Assembly (NCBI GenBank): GCA_900119535.1
Contig: FPJT01000006.1
Span: forward strand, 124,001-188,000
From: Ruminococcus sp. XPD3002
GTDB taxonomy: Bacteria; Bacillota; Clostridia; Oscillospirales; Ruminococcaceae
Length of the DNA: 64,000 bases
Direction: 5' to 3'
Made by a program: the position numbers and the translations under genes. Shown here piece after piece: positions 44,519-52,581 of this stretch (its first letter is position 1; each line of letters opens with the position of its first letter). Below the pieces are notes generated by a model that was given only the letters and a program-made list of their open reading frames with translations, did not search any database and was not told the DNA's origin.

Positions 44519-45307
44519 TTTCACTCCAAGAAGTATCTTTGAACCGCTCAGTCCAAGTATTTTTGCCTCAGACTTTGTCATGAACATACCATTGTCGGTA
44601 GTTATAAGCTCAACACGTTCGTAGCCCTCTGATCTGAGTTTCTCCGCGAACTGTTCCATATCGCCGTATCTGCCGTTTGACATTATATCGTGTATAACAA
44701 AGCATCCGCCTTTTTTCAGAACTCTTAGAGTTTCATGAAGAAGCTCCTGCTTGTTTACCCCGTTAATGTTATGGTAAACGTAATTGCTTGTAACTGCATC
44801 GAAATACTCGTCAGGAAAATCAAGCTTCACTGCGTCGCCCTGTTCAAAGCTTACGTTGTCAACATCCTCTTCCTCCGAATTCTGTTCGCAGAGCTCACGG
44901 TTAAAGGAAGCGTACTCCTTTCCCCATCTGTCAATGCCTATGAAAGTACCCTGTGGATTGCGTTTCGCACAAGCTATAGTCAGCGCACCGCTTCCGCAGC
45001 CTACGTCAAGTCCCTTACCGTCTTTCGGAAGATATACATACGCTGCAACTTCGTCAACGATCTCTCTTGATAACTGACGCGAACCGTCGTAAGAGAACTT
45101 CTTGTGTGCCATTACGCTCCATGCCAGCGCAGCACTGCATGCGGCAGTACCGACTCCGGCAACTGCAACAGCAGCAGTTCTGATACGTGGATCGAGTTTC
45201 TTTCCGAATAAAGCGGTACCTGCGGTACAAGCAGCGAGAACTCCTGTTGCACAGCTAAGACCTGCGATCATGCCTTTAGGCACCCAGTTTTTATAATTAG
45301 CAGCCAT
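44516..45307 (-). CDS. Membrane-anchored class I methyltransferase
   Basis: A 263-residue protein with two N-terminal hydrophobic segments (about residues 12-34 and 42-66) and a SAM-dependent methyltransferase domain. Motif I is GKGLDVGCGSGALTIACAK (about 97-115), followed by FIGIDRWG and the post-I region DAVTSNYVYHNI, and FVIHDIMSNG near the end. The substrate is unknown; the hydrophobic lead suggests a membrane location. Promoter at 45342-45370; AAGGAGTG upstream of the ATG. Confidence 0.85.
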   Translation of the reverse strand: MAANYKNWVPKGMIAGLSCATGVLAACTAGTALFGKKLDPRIRTAAVAVAGVGTAACSAALAWSVMAHKKFSYDGSRQLSREIVDEVAAYVYLPKDGKGLDVGCGSGALTIACAKRNPQGTFIGIDRWGKEYASFNRELCEQNSEEEDVDNVSFEQGDAVKLDFPDEYFDAVTSNYVYHNINGVNKQELLHETLRVLKKGGCFVIHDIMSNGRYGDMEQFAEKLRSEGYERVELITTDNGMFMTKSEAKILGLSGSKILLGVK

Positions 45308-45341
45308 TCAGGTCACTCCTTTACGTTAGTATATTATAACT

Positions 45342-45370
45342 ATATTATCATATCTTCACCAATTTGTCAA
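45342..45370 (-). promoter_or_regulatory. Sigma-A-type promoter for the 44516 methyltransferase
   Basis: Minus strand TTGACA (45365-45370), 17-base spacer, TAATAT (45342-45347). Confidence 0.72.
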
Positions 45371-45401
45371 GGCGATAAAAGACCATACGACGTATCGGTA
45401 C

Positions 45402-45432
45402 AAAAAGAAAAAGTCTCCGATTTCGGAGACTT
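45402..45432 (-). terminator. Terminator after the tRNA cluster
   Basis: On the minus strand AAGTCTCCG and CGGAGACTT (45424-45432 with 45411-45419) form a 9-bp stem with a 4-base loop, followed by a T-rich tract (complement of 45402-45412). Confidence 0.85.
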
Positions 45433-45439
45433 CATACTC

Positions 45440-45513
45440 TGGAGGCGCCACCCAGATTTGAACTGGGGATCAGGGTGTTGCAGACCCACGCCTTACCACT
45501 TGGCTATAGCGCC
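45440..45513 (-). tRNA. tRNA-Cys (anticodon GCA)
   Basis: 74 bases with acceptor GGCGCTA/TGGCGCC, discriminator T, encoded CCA, anticodon loop CTGCAAC (GCA) and T-arm CCAGTTCAAATCTGG. Last tRNA of a four-gene cluster. Confidence 0.95.
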
Positions 45514-45518
45514 GTCCA

Positions 45519-45594
45519 TGGAGCGGATTACGAGGCTCGAACTCGCTACCTCCACCTTGGCAAGGTGGCGCTCTACCAGATGAGCTAAATCCGC
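45519..45594 (-). tRNA. tRNA-Gly (anticodon GCC)
   Basis: 76 bases with acceptor GCGGATT/AATCCGC, encoded CCA and anticodon stem CCACC/GGTGG around TTGCCAA (GCC). Four bases after tRNA-Asp. Confidence 0.96.
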
Positions 45595-45598
45595 ATAG

Positions 45599-45672
45599 CG
45601 ACCCCGAACAGACTCGAACTGTCGACCTCCTGCGTGACAGGCAGGCGTTCTAACCAACTGAACTACGAGGCC
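45599..45672 (-). tRNA. tRNA-Asp (anticodon GTC), CCA not encoded
   Basis: 74 bases with acceptor GGCCTCG/CGGGGTC, discriminator G, anticodon loop CTGTCAC (GTC). After the discriminator the sequence reads CTA, not CCA, so the 3' end must be added post-transcriptionally; the three neighbours all encode CCA. It starts two bases after tRNA-Val. Confidence 0.95.
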
Positions 45673-45674
45673 AT

Positions 45675-45750
45675 TGGTGGGGACTACAGGGCTCGAACCT
45701 GTGACCCTCTGCTTGTAAGGCAGATGCTCTCCCAGCTGAGCTAAACCCCC
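45675..45750 (-). tRNA. tRNA-Val (anticodon TAC)
   Basis: 76 bases with acceptor GGGGGTT/AGTCCCC (two G-U pairs), encoded CCA, anticodon stem TCTGC/GCAGA around CTTACAA (TAC). First tRNA of the cluster. Confidence 0.96.
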
Positions 45751-45784
45751 ACGCTTTTTTGTATCGTCGACTGACGACTTATAT

Positions 45785-45813
45785 ATTCTACCACAACTTG
45801 AAGATTTTGTCAA
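45785..45813 (-). promoter_or_regulatory. Sigma-A-type promoter for the tRNA cluster
   Basis: Minus strand TTGACA (45808-45813), 17-base spacer, TAGAAT (45785-45790), about 35 bases before tRNA-Val. Confidence 0.82.
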
Positions 45814-45873
45814 GGGTTTTTTTGAAATTTTTCAAAAATTTTTTTTGTATCCAGACTTTTCACCTTTAATACG

Positions 45874-46506
45874 TTATTTTCGTCCCTCAGCACATATCCA
45901 GCTTGTATCATCTTTGGTGTGGATAGTCACATCAGTGAAGCCTGCGTTCTCCAGCAGTTCCCTGAACTCCGTTCTTGTTGGATTATATAACGAATACTTA
46001 CGTATACCTTCAAGACTTTCCTCAGAAAGCTCTGCATCACCGTAAACGTCCGCAACGATCAGAAATACTCCCCCTTTGTCCAGAACACGATATACCTCGC
46101 GGAGGTTTTCCTGCGGATCAGGCCAGAAATAAAAGCTCTCCACTGTGATTATCCTGTCGAAACTGTTATCTGCAAAAGGAAGAGAATCTACTGAAGCTTC
46201 AACCACATTCATCTTACCAGTAGAAATATCATCGCTGTTGTTCTTACTGCTCAGTTCCACAGATACAGGTGAATAGTCCGCACCCGTAAGATGTCCCGAT
46301 GTTATCTTTTCAGCCATACGGTGCAGTGTAGCTCCTCCGCCGCAGCCAATATCAAGCACTCTTTCACTGCCTGTGAAGGTAAAGTTCTTCAGCGCCCAGC
46401 CCGTCACTTCATAGTGGGAATCATTCATGCGTGTAAGCATTTCAAAACCTGCGCTTCCGTGAGGCTTTGCAGGATTGCCCATTTCGGTTATAGATCTTTC
46501 ACTCAT
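45874..46506 (-). CDS. Class I SAM-dependent methyltransferase
   Basis: A 210-residue UbiE/arsenite-methyltransferase-like protein with unknown substrate. Motif I RVLDIGCGGGATLHRMA (about 42-58), the acidic residue in LTGADYSP, and SLPFADNSFDRI (about 101-112) are clear. VESFYFWPDPQENLREVYRV is typical of this methyltransferase_11 branch. I chose ATG 46506, preceded by AGGAGTG; an upstream ATG adds seven residues without support. It is divergent from the TetR gene. Confidence 0.87.
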   Translation of the reverse strand: MSERSITEMGNPAKPHGSAGFEMLTRMNDSHYEVTGWALKNFTFTGSERVLDIGCGGGATLHRMAEKITSGHLTGADYSPVSVELSSKNNSDDISTGKMNVVEASVDSLPFADNSFDRIITVESFYFWPDPQENLREVYRVLDKGGVFLIVADVYGDAELSEESLEGIRKYSLYNPTRTEFRELLENAGFTDVTIHTKDDTSWICAEGRK

Positions 46507-46536
46507 TGTTACCACTCCTAAATACATTCTGATTAT

Positions 46537-46564
46537 ATTATATCACTCTAAAAAATTTTTGCAA
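46537..46564 (-). promoter_or_regulatory. Probable promoter for the 45874 methyltransferase
   Basis: Minus strand TTGCAA (46559-46564), 16-base spacer, TATAAT (46537-46542). Confidence 0.62.
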
Positions 46565-46582
46565 CTTTTTTCGATCAGGTAC

Positions 46583-46610
46583 TTGACAAAACTAATTAAA
46601 CGCGTATAAT
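46583..46610 (+). promoter_or_regulatory. Sigma-A-type promoter for tetR-isochorismatase
   Basis: TTGACA (46583-46588), 16-base spacer, TATAAT (46605-46610). It is flanked by related words TAATTAAACGCG and TAATTAAACGTG, so a repressor could cover both sides. Confidence 0.8.
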
Positions 46611-46615
46611 ATAAT

Positions 46616-46627
46616 TAAACGTGTTTA
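46616..46627. promoter_or_regulatory. Candidate TetR operator
   Basis: TAAAC-GT-GTTTA is an inverted repeat centred at the expected transcription start, just after the -10 element. A second half-site-like AATTAAACGCG overlaps the promoter at 46594-46604. Autoregulation by the TetR-family protein encoded immediately downstream is the likely reading. Confidence 0.55.
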
Positions 46628-46644
46628 GTTTGGAGGTGTTTACT

Positions 46645-47217
46645 TTGAAAAGAGATATCAACCGTACCCGTTCAGAAATTCTGTCTGCAACCGCAAGACT
46701 TATGACCTCCGCAGCAGATCCTTCCGAGGTCACCTCACGGCGTATTGCTGCCGAAGCGCAGGTCAACCTGGCCATGATAAACTACTGTTTCGGTTCAAGG
46801 GAGGCTCTCCTTGCAGAGGTTTTTTCAGGTATAATGCAGAAAGCAATGCAGTCAGACAGCCATTTGGGTGAGCTTCTTAAATCCGATATCCCTCCGAAGG
46901 AAAAAATTATAGAGGTACATATCACTATGATGCGCCTTATGCTTGATAATATGAACTACTCCCGTGCAATAACGAAGTACATACTTCTCGAACGAGACAT
47001 GATACACGGCATGGAGAGTCTGCCCCTTGTAATTGCACATTTCAGCGGAAGCCGCACCGAAGAAGAATGCAGGATGATAACCTTCAGCCTCACAAGCAGC
47101 AATGAACTTGCTGTACTGAAAAGCGAAGAATTAAAAAAACACTGCGGCATCGATCTTACAGACAGTGATGTACTGCGGAAATTCGTAACCGATAACGTGA
47201 ACAGGTATTTACCGTAA
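46645..47217 (+). CDS. TetR-family transcriptional regulator
   Basis: A 190-residue one-component repressor. The N-terminal helix-turn-helix is in TRSEILSATARLMTS to VTSRRIAAEAQVNLAMINY (about residues 7-46), with FGSREALLAEVF following, as usual in TetR proteins. The rest is the ligand/dimer domain. I chose the TTG at 46645 because GGAGG (46632-46636) is eight bases upstream; the longer GTG start at 46621 lies inside the candidate operator. It is 14 bases before the isochorismatase gene, which it probably controls. Confidence 0.88.
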   Translation: MKRDINRTRSEILSATARLMTSAADPSEVTSRRIAAEAQVNLAMINYCFGSREALLAEVFSGIMQKAMQSDSHLGELLKSDIPPKEKIIEVHITMMRLMLDNMNYSRAITKYILLERDMIHGMESLPLVIAHFSGSRTEEECRMITFSLTSSNELAVLKSEELKKHCGIDLTDSDVLRKFVTDNVNRYLP

Positions 47218-47231
47218 TAAAGGAGGAAAAT

Positions 47232-47747
47232 ATGGAAAACAAAGCACTTCTCGTCATTGATATGCAGAATGACTATCTCTGGGAACAGAGAAAAGATATG
47301 TTCAGCTACAACACTCCGCGGCTTGTAAGCGAAGTTAACAAGACAATCAAGGAACATAAAGAAAAGGGATTCGACATTATCTATGTGGTTCAGCTCTTCC
47401 CTAACATCATAACCAACAGATGGATAATAGGTTTTTCCATAAAAGGCACGGAAGGCGCCGAGCTTTATGACGGCATGGACCTTGTCAACGATACAGTTGT
47501 CGAGAAAAATTTCCCTGATACTTTCACATCATCACAGTTCAAAAAGCTTTTTGCCGAGAAGAACTACAAGGAACTCCACCTATGCGGTCTTGACGAGTGC
47601 GGTTGCGTAGGAGCTACAGCAAAGGGTGCTATAAAAGCAGGATGCAGGACTGTACTGATCTCCGCTGCTACAGGTTCACGTTTTCCTGCTTCAAAGCAAG
47701 AAAAAACGAGGAGCACTCTCACTGCTCTCGGAGTTATATACGAATAA
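47232..47747 (+). CDS. Isochorismatase-family cysteine hydrolase
   Basis: A 171-residue hydrolase. The catalytic triad is visible: Asp in LLVIDMQNDYL (about residue 10), Lys in VVEKNFPDTF (about 94), and Cys in LDECGCVGATA (about 129). Such enzymes act on nicotinamide, isochorismate or other small amides; the substrate here cannot be told. AAGGAGG precedes the ATG. It shares the TetR promoter and ends at a terminator. Confidence 0.9.
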   Translation: MENKALLVIDMQNDYLWEQRKDMFSYNTPRLVSEVNKTIKEHKEKGFDIIYVVQLFPNIITNRWIIGFSIKGTEGAELYDGMDLVNDTVVEKNFPDTFTSSQFKKLFAEKNYKELHLCGLDECGCVGATAKGAIKAGCRTVLISAATGSRFPASKQEKTRSTLTALGVIYE

Positions 47748-47752
47748 ACAGC

Positions 47753-47790
47753 GCCCCCGACACGGATCTGACCGCATCGGGGGCTTTATC
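47753..47790 (+). terminator. Terminator between isochorismatase gene and pectinase gene
   Basis: GCCCCCGA (47753-47760) pairs with TCGGGGGC (47777-47784), loop 16 bases, followed by TTTATC. The pectinase gene converges from the other side. Confidence 0.78.
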
Positions 47791-47806
47791 ATTCAGTAAG
47801 AAAGTA

Positions 47807-50800
47807 TTATTCAGCTGTAACAGGCAGGTCTTCAAGAGTGTAGACACCTGCATCTACCTTCTGTAATGTAAGGGAATCAAGTGGAGTTACACCGTCGCCT
47901 CTGTTATAAACGTCCGCATTGATGAGTCCCTGAGTATCGATCGGGAATTTTTTGCTGTTTGCGATGTACTGGAGTATCAGCAGTGCATCTGAAAGATTTA
48001 CGTTGCCGTCGCAGTTAGCATCGCCGTAAACAACTTTCTCAGGAGCATCTGTAGGTGCTTCGGTTGGCTGCTCTGTAGGAGATTCTGTTGGCTCAGGAAG
48101 TGCTGAAGCAAATACAACATACTGCATTACACCTGAACTCTGTCCGTTTGTTCCGAGCTTTATCTTCTCCCCTGCACTTACATTCTTGCTGTACAGGTCG
48201 AACTGCTTCTGATCGGTCGCATCTGTTATTCCCACTGTCTCGCCTGTCTTTGTGTAGCCGGACATCCATGAAGGTACAGATGCCACACGGCTGTCCATTG
48301 CAATGTAAACTGTGGAATCCTTCTTTGCCTCCAGTGAAGCAAGGTCCGCATCATAGTTCTTGGAATCACATGCGGTAAGTACTCTCTCGCTGCCTTCGAG
48401 GGATGAAGGAAGTGCAGTAATAAGGAAATCACGGTCTGTGAAAGCCTTTGAACCGACCTTAGTATCATTTTCAACGCTCCATGAAATACCATTTGATGAG
48501 AGAACATTCTCAACTGCCACGGAAGCTATAGTGTCCGAGCCGTAAACAGTAACAGGTCCCTGCGGCTCTGTTGGTGTCGGATTTGAAGGCTGTTCGGGCT
48601 GCTGTGACGCTGTACCCTTGTTGTAGACCTTTGTCTGCATTGCACCTGCGAAGTTCATGACCTCGCTCTTTGCACTGTCAGGAGTCTGTGCGGTATAACT
48701 GTACATGTTAAGGTCGAAGTTATCGTAAGCATCTCCGCCTGATTTCAAGTTAGCTATGGATGCTGCTGCATTTCTGCTGTTCACTATGCTGTATGCAAGT
48801 CCGCTTCCCATATTGCAGCCCTCAAATTTATCGTTGTATGATTTGATGGTGCCTGAGTAAGCATCGCTGCCCATATTAACTGCATCCAGAGGGAGATATG
48901 TGTTCTCGAAGTAGTTAGCCTCTGAGAATATCTTTGAGTTGTATGAAGCGCCGATTCCGTACTGCTTGTTATCGCTGAAATAGTTGTTATAGCAGTGGAT
49001 GTGAGCGTTTCTTGCACGAGGATTTCTCGACTCGGTGCTCTTGAACCAGTTGTGGTGATAGGTTATCCAGTCCTGGAACTGACTCGGACCGCCGCCTACA
49101 AGTGAAGTCTTATGACAGTTGTTGAACACGTTGTAGGAAACTGTGATGTTCTCGGACCACTTGATATCAACTGAACCGTCGCCGTCTGCCTTGTCAGCGT
49201 CAACAGTACCGTTTCCTGCGAACTGGTTGTAGCCCTTGTCGATAGTATTATTGTGTACCCACATGTAAGAGGACTTGCTGTCCGATGAGCCTGTCATTGA
49301 GATTCCGTCATCGGGGTACTGTTCGAGGCGGAGGTTCCTTACCTCACAGCCTGTGGAGCGCTTCATCTCGAATCCCCACTTGTCCAGTGCCGCATCAGCA
49401 CCGATACCCTCGATAGTTACGTTCTCGGCATTCTGGAGGTACAGCATGCTCGAACCGTCATTCTGTTTACCGTCATTAGCCTTAGCACCTGAAGGAACTC
49501 CCACCTTGCCGATGAAGCGGAATACGACGTTCTTTGGCTTAGCGCTGTAGAATATGTTGTAAAGGCCTGTCTTTCCGCCGTAGGAAATAGAGTCCTTGTT
49601 GCTGTCCGTAACGTAGATGACTTCAACGCCCTGTTTCAGTGTACCGTCATTGTTGTAAGCTCCAACAGAACGGTCGTTATTGCCATGAGCGTAGCCGCTG
49701 CGGTCGAAAGTCATCGGCTGAACGTCTGCCATAGCTCTGCCCTTTGAGCCTTCAATAAGGAGAGTGTATGTCTCGCTATTATTCAGTCCCACAATATCCA
49801 CACGGTTTCCGCGTATAAGCTGTGAGTCGACCTGTGTGAACTGGTTCTTGCCCTTTACAGAATAGGATACCTTAACGTTATCGCCGATAGCCGAGCTGTC
49901 CCACTCTGCTGCTGCACTCTCGAACCAGCCGCTGCAGTATGTTATTGCACCGTCTGCCACAGGTACATTCTGCGGTTCCTGCTGACCTTGCTGCGACTGC
50001 TGTGACTGAGCTGAAGCATTGAGATAAGACGGAGTCCAGTTCTTCATGTAGTTGACGAGCTTGATGCCTGCCGCATCGGACTCGGAAATAATGTGTCCCT
50101 TTCTCTTGGATGTATCAACAGCCTTGCCGTCCTTTGTCTTAGTACCGCTCTCCTTGAACCCCGAAACGTTCTCCGGCTGAACTCCGCTCATTGAGGTCCA
50201 GCCTGCCTCGTTTATGAGGTTCGCACTATCAAGAGTGGTATTCACGAACATTACCTTTGCAGTATCTCTCCACGGTCTGCCGAAGTAGCCTGTAGATACC
50301 TTAAGCTGCGGATTTGCAGTAACATTGCAGTTATAGAAAAGGTAGCCCGTATCATCGTTGTTATCATCTCTTGCAGCGGTTATGTAACCGCCTGTAGTTC
50401 CCGAACTGTAACCCTTCCAGCGAAGTTCACAGCTATCAAATACAACTGAACCGTCACCGAAGATGTAGTCGGTCTGTCCTTCTATCTGGCAATTCTTGTA
50501 ATATTCGGGAGAACCGCCTGTATAAAGCGTATCCTGACTGCTGAGGAATGAGCAGTTAAGGAACTCGCAGTAGGCAGCATCCGCAGAGAAAGCTGCCGCA
50601 CGTTCCGTATATGCCTTGGACTGAACGTCCGCACCTGTATTTCTTGCAACTCTCAGAGTCTCGCCTGTAGCCTCAACGCCGTCAGCAAGTTCCTCCTGAG
50701 TGATGTACCTGTTGAAGGAGTTCTCGAATGTGATATTCTCAGCCTTGAAATTAGTAGCCTTCGGCCAGAGCTGTACTGTGGCGCCCCAGCGGTAGTTGGC

Positions 50801-51217
50801 GATATTCTTCGCAGACTTTGATGCTGCTGCATTCTTGTCATAATAACCCTTTGCGTTGGCGCTGTAGTACTTATAGCCTATACCGTAATACCATGTAAGG
50901 GTAACTTTCTCATTCGGCGAATCATTGACAAATGACACGTAAGGTGTCTGTACCACGACCTGTTCACGGTATGTACCGGGAGCAATGTGGATAGTAACTC
51001 GGTCTGATTCTGACGAAGGTGAGAGTGATGCTGCTTTGTCAACTGCTGCCTGGACTGTTGAAAAGCTGCCGTTTCTTCCTGTATAGCCCACATACAGGTC
51101 TGTACCTGCCGCATCCGCACTGATCTGAGGGAAGAACAATGCCTGAGACATCAGCATTGCAGCAGAAGCCATAACAGATACAGCCGTGAGGGACGGTTTT
51201 CTGTTCTTTCTTAACAT
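47807..51217 (-). CDS. Secreted pectinesterase-pectate lyase with type I dockerin
   Basis: A 1136-residue bifunctional pectin-degrading enzyme of the cellulosome type. A signal peptide ends near ISADAAG (about residue 38). A CE8 pectin methylesterase follows (about 40-390), with GQTDYIFGDG (about 247) and YFGRPWRD (about 309). After a Gln-rich linker and a small beta-module comes a PL1 pectate lyase (about 495-830), with WITYHHNWF and RNPRARN (about 716-735). A Pro-rich linker, another unassigned module and a PTE-repeat linker lead to the dockerin (about 1060-1132), with two calcium repeats GDANCDGNVNLSD and NADVYNRGDGVTPLD. The ATG at 51217 has AAGGAG upstream. The two activities act in sequence on pectin: demethylation, then cleavage. 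Confidence 0.95.
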   Translation of the reverse strand: MLRKNRKPSLTAVSVMASAAMLMSQALFFPQISADAAGTDLYVGYTGRNGSFSTVQAAVDKAASLSPSSESDRVTIHIAPGTYREQVVVQTPYVSFVNDSPNEKVTLTWYYGIGYKYYSANAKGYYDKNAAASKSAKNIANYRWGATVQLWPKATNFKAENITFENSFNRYITQEELADGVEATGETLRVARNTGADVQSKAYTERAAAFSADAAYCEFLNCSFLSSQDTLYTGGSPEYYKNCQIEGQTDYIFGDGSVVFDSCELRWKGYSSGTTGGYITAARDDNNDDTGYLFYNCNVTANPQLKVSTGYFGRPWRDTAKVMFVNTTLDSANLINEAGWTSMSGVQPENVSGFKESGTKTKDGKAVDTSKRKGHIISESDAAGIKLVNYMKNWTPSYLNASAQSQQSQQGQQEPQNVPVADGAITYCSGWFESAAAEWDSSAIGDNVKVSYSVKGKNQFTQVDSQLIRGNRVDIVGLNNSETYTLLIEGSKGRAMADVQPMTFDRSGYAHGNNDRSVGAYNNDGTLKQGVEVIYVTDSNKDSISYGGKTGLYNIFYSAKPKNVVFRFIGKVGVPSGAKANDGKQNDGSSMLYLQNAENVTIEGIGADAALDKWGFEMKRSTGCEVRNLRLEQYPDDGISMTGSSDSKSSYMWVHNNTIDKGYNQFAGNGTVDADKADGDGSVDIKWSENITVSYNVFNNCHKTSLVGGGPSQFQDWITYHHNWFKSTESRNPRARNAHIHCYNNYFSDNKQYGIGASYNSKIFSEANYFENTYLPLDAVNMGSDAYSGTIKSYNDKFEGCNMGSGLAYSIVNSRNAAASIANLKSGGDAYDNFDLNMYSYTAQTPDSAKSEVMNFAGAMQTKVYNKGTASQQPEQPSNPTPTEPQGPVTVYGSDTIASVAVENVLSSNGISWSVENDTKVGSKAFTDRDFLITALPSSLEGSERVLTACDSKNYDADLASLEAKKDSTVYIAMDSRVASVPSWMSGYTKTGETVGITDATDQKQFDLYSKNVSAGEKIKLGTNGQSSGVMQYVVFASALPEPTESPTEQPTEAPTDAPEKVVYGDANCDGNVNLSDALLILQYIANSKKFPIDTQGLINADVYNRGDGVTPLDSLTLQKVDAGVYTLEDLPVTAE

Positions 51218-51294
51218 TAGTCTTAACTCCTTTTCATTGATTCCGAATCTGTTCGGTCGCCTGATATAATGATCAGTATTTACCATATATGTAA

Positions 51295-51323
51295 ATTATA
51301 GCATAAATAATGAGCATTGTAAA
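51295..51323 (-). promoter_or_regulatory. Sigma-A-type promoter for the pectinase
   Basis: Minus strand TTTACA (51318-51323), 17-base spacer, TATAAT (51295-51300), leader about 70 bases. Confidence 0.78.
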
Positions 51324-51393
51324 TGATTTTTTATACTTTCAAACTGATTTTTTGTACAATCAGCACTTACAATTTTCAATGCTTTTGATCAGA

Positions 51394-51422
51394 TTGACAA
51401 TTCAAGCTCTATATTTTATAAT
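51394..51422 (+). promoter_or_regulatory. Sigma-A-type promoter for the cobalamin operon
   Basis: TTGACA (51394-51399), 17-base spacer, TATAAT (51417-51422). The leader to cbiD is only about 24 bases and contains AAGGAGG, so there is no room for a cobalamin riboswitch. Confidence 0.83.
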
Positions 51423-51452
51423 ATATATAACGATCATAAGGAGGAAATAGCT

Positions 51453-52580
51453 ATGGACCGATTCGTTTATCGGGGTACTGAAAAGCTGCGATGCGGCTAT
51501 ACTACAGGTACCTGCGCCGCTGCTGCTGCAAAAGCTGCTGCTGAAATGCTGCTGACACAACATAAGGTCACTTCTTCCGCAATTGTAACGCCCTCGGGAG
51601 TAAGTCTGCTGCTTGAGGTTCATGAGCAGTCATTCAACTCCGAACGTGCCTCCTGCTGTATTGTCAAGGACAGCGGCGACGATCCCGATATCACAAACGG
51701 CATACGTGTATTCGCAGCGGTGGAGAAGTCGGAAAGCGGTGTAACTATCATCGGCGGAAAAGGCATAGGGAGAGTCACAAAAAAAGGACTCGACCAGCCT
51801 GTAGGCGAAGCTGCGATAAACTCCGTCCCCAGGAGGATGATAATCGAAGCAGTCCGTGAAATGGCTGAAATGTACGAATACAGCGGCGGTTTCACTGTTA
51901 CAGTTTCCGTACCCGATGGTGAAAAGCTCGCCGCAAATACATTCAATCCACGAATGGGTATAGTTGGTGGTATATCCATAATCGGGACAACCGGGATAGT
52001 TGAACCTATGAGCAATTCCGCTATCATTGAAACTATCCGCACTGAAGCAAATATGCGCCGTGCTGAGGGAATGTCTACTCTCATCCTCTCAGTAGGCAAC
52101 TACAGCGACGACTTCATAAAAACTCACGCTCCATACCTCTCGGAAAAAGCTGTAACCTGCAGCAATTTCATCGGTGAAGCCATTGATATCGGCGTATCCA
52201 TGGAATTTGAGAACATCCTCCTCATCGGACACATAGGCAAGCTTGTGAAGCTTGGTTCGGGCATAATGAACACTCACTCCTTCTATGCTGACGGACGTAT
52301 GGAAACTCTTATCGCTTGCGGTGCGCTGGCTGGTGCGGACATTGAAACGCTCCGCCGCATTGCAGACTGCGTAACCGCGGATTCCGCCATTGATATACTT
52401 GCAGAAAAAGATATGGCAGAACCCACTCTTGAAGTCCTCATCCGCAGGATAGACCACTACCTGAAATGCAGGGTACGGAACAAGTCACGTATCGGCGCAG
52501 TGGTGTTCTCATTCAAGAACAACGTACTGCTGAAAACAGAGGATGCGGACGATATCATCAACACACTCACGGAGGAATAA
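51453..52580 (+). CDS. cbiD: Cobalt-precorrin-5B C1-methyltransferase
   Basis: Methylates C1 during anaerobic corrin ring synthesis. The 375 residues start with LRCGYTTGTCAAAAAKAA (about 11-28), the hallmark of CbiD, and include KDSGDDPDITNG (about 72-83) and GRVTKKGLDQPVGEAAIN. It is the first gene of a tight operon of twelve genes, all on the plus strand with overlaps or gaps of one to two bases. Presence of cbiD, cbiG and cbiK marks the early-cobalt, anaerobic route. Confidence 0.97.
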   Translation: MDRFVYRGTEKLRCGYTTGTCAAAAAKAAAEMLLTQHKVTSSAIVTPSGVSLLLEVHEQSFNSERASCCIVKDSGDDPDITNGIRVFAAVEKSESGVTIIGGKGIGRVTKKGLDQPVGEAAINSVPRRMIIEAVREMAEMYEYSGGFTVTVSVPDGEKLAANTFNPRMGIVGGISIIGTTGIVEPMSNSAIIETIRTEANMRRAEGMSTLILSVGNYSDDFIKTHAPYLSEKAVTCSNFIGEAIDIGVSMEFENILLIGHIGKLVKLGSGIMNTHSFYADGRMETLIACGALAGADIETLRRIADCVTADSAIDILAEKDMAEPTLEVLIRRIDHYLKCRVRNKSRIGAVVFSFKNNVLLKTEDADDIINTLTEE

Positions 52581-52581
52581 T

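Noticed and set aside
51300-51452. Cobalamin riboswitch before cbiD
   Set aside because: The region holds two divergent promoters but no B12 box or aptamer elements.
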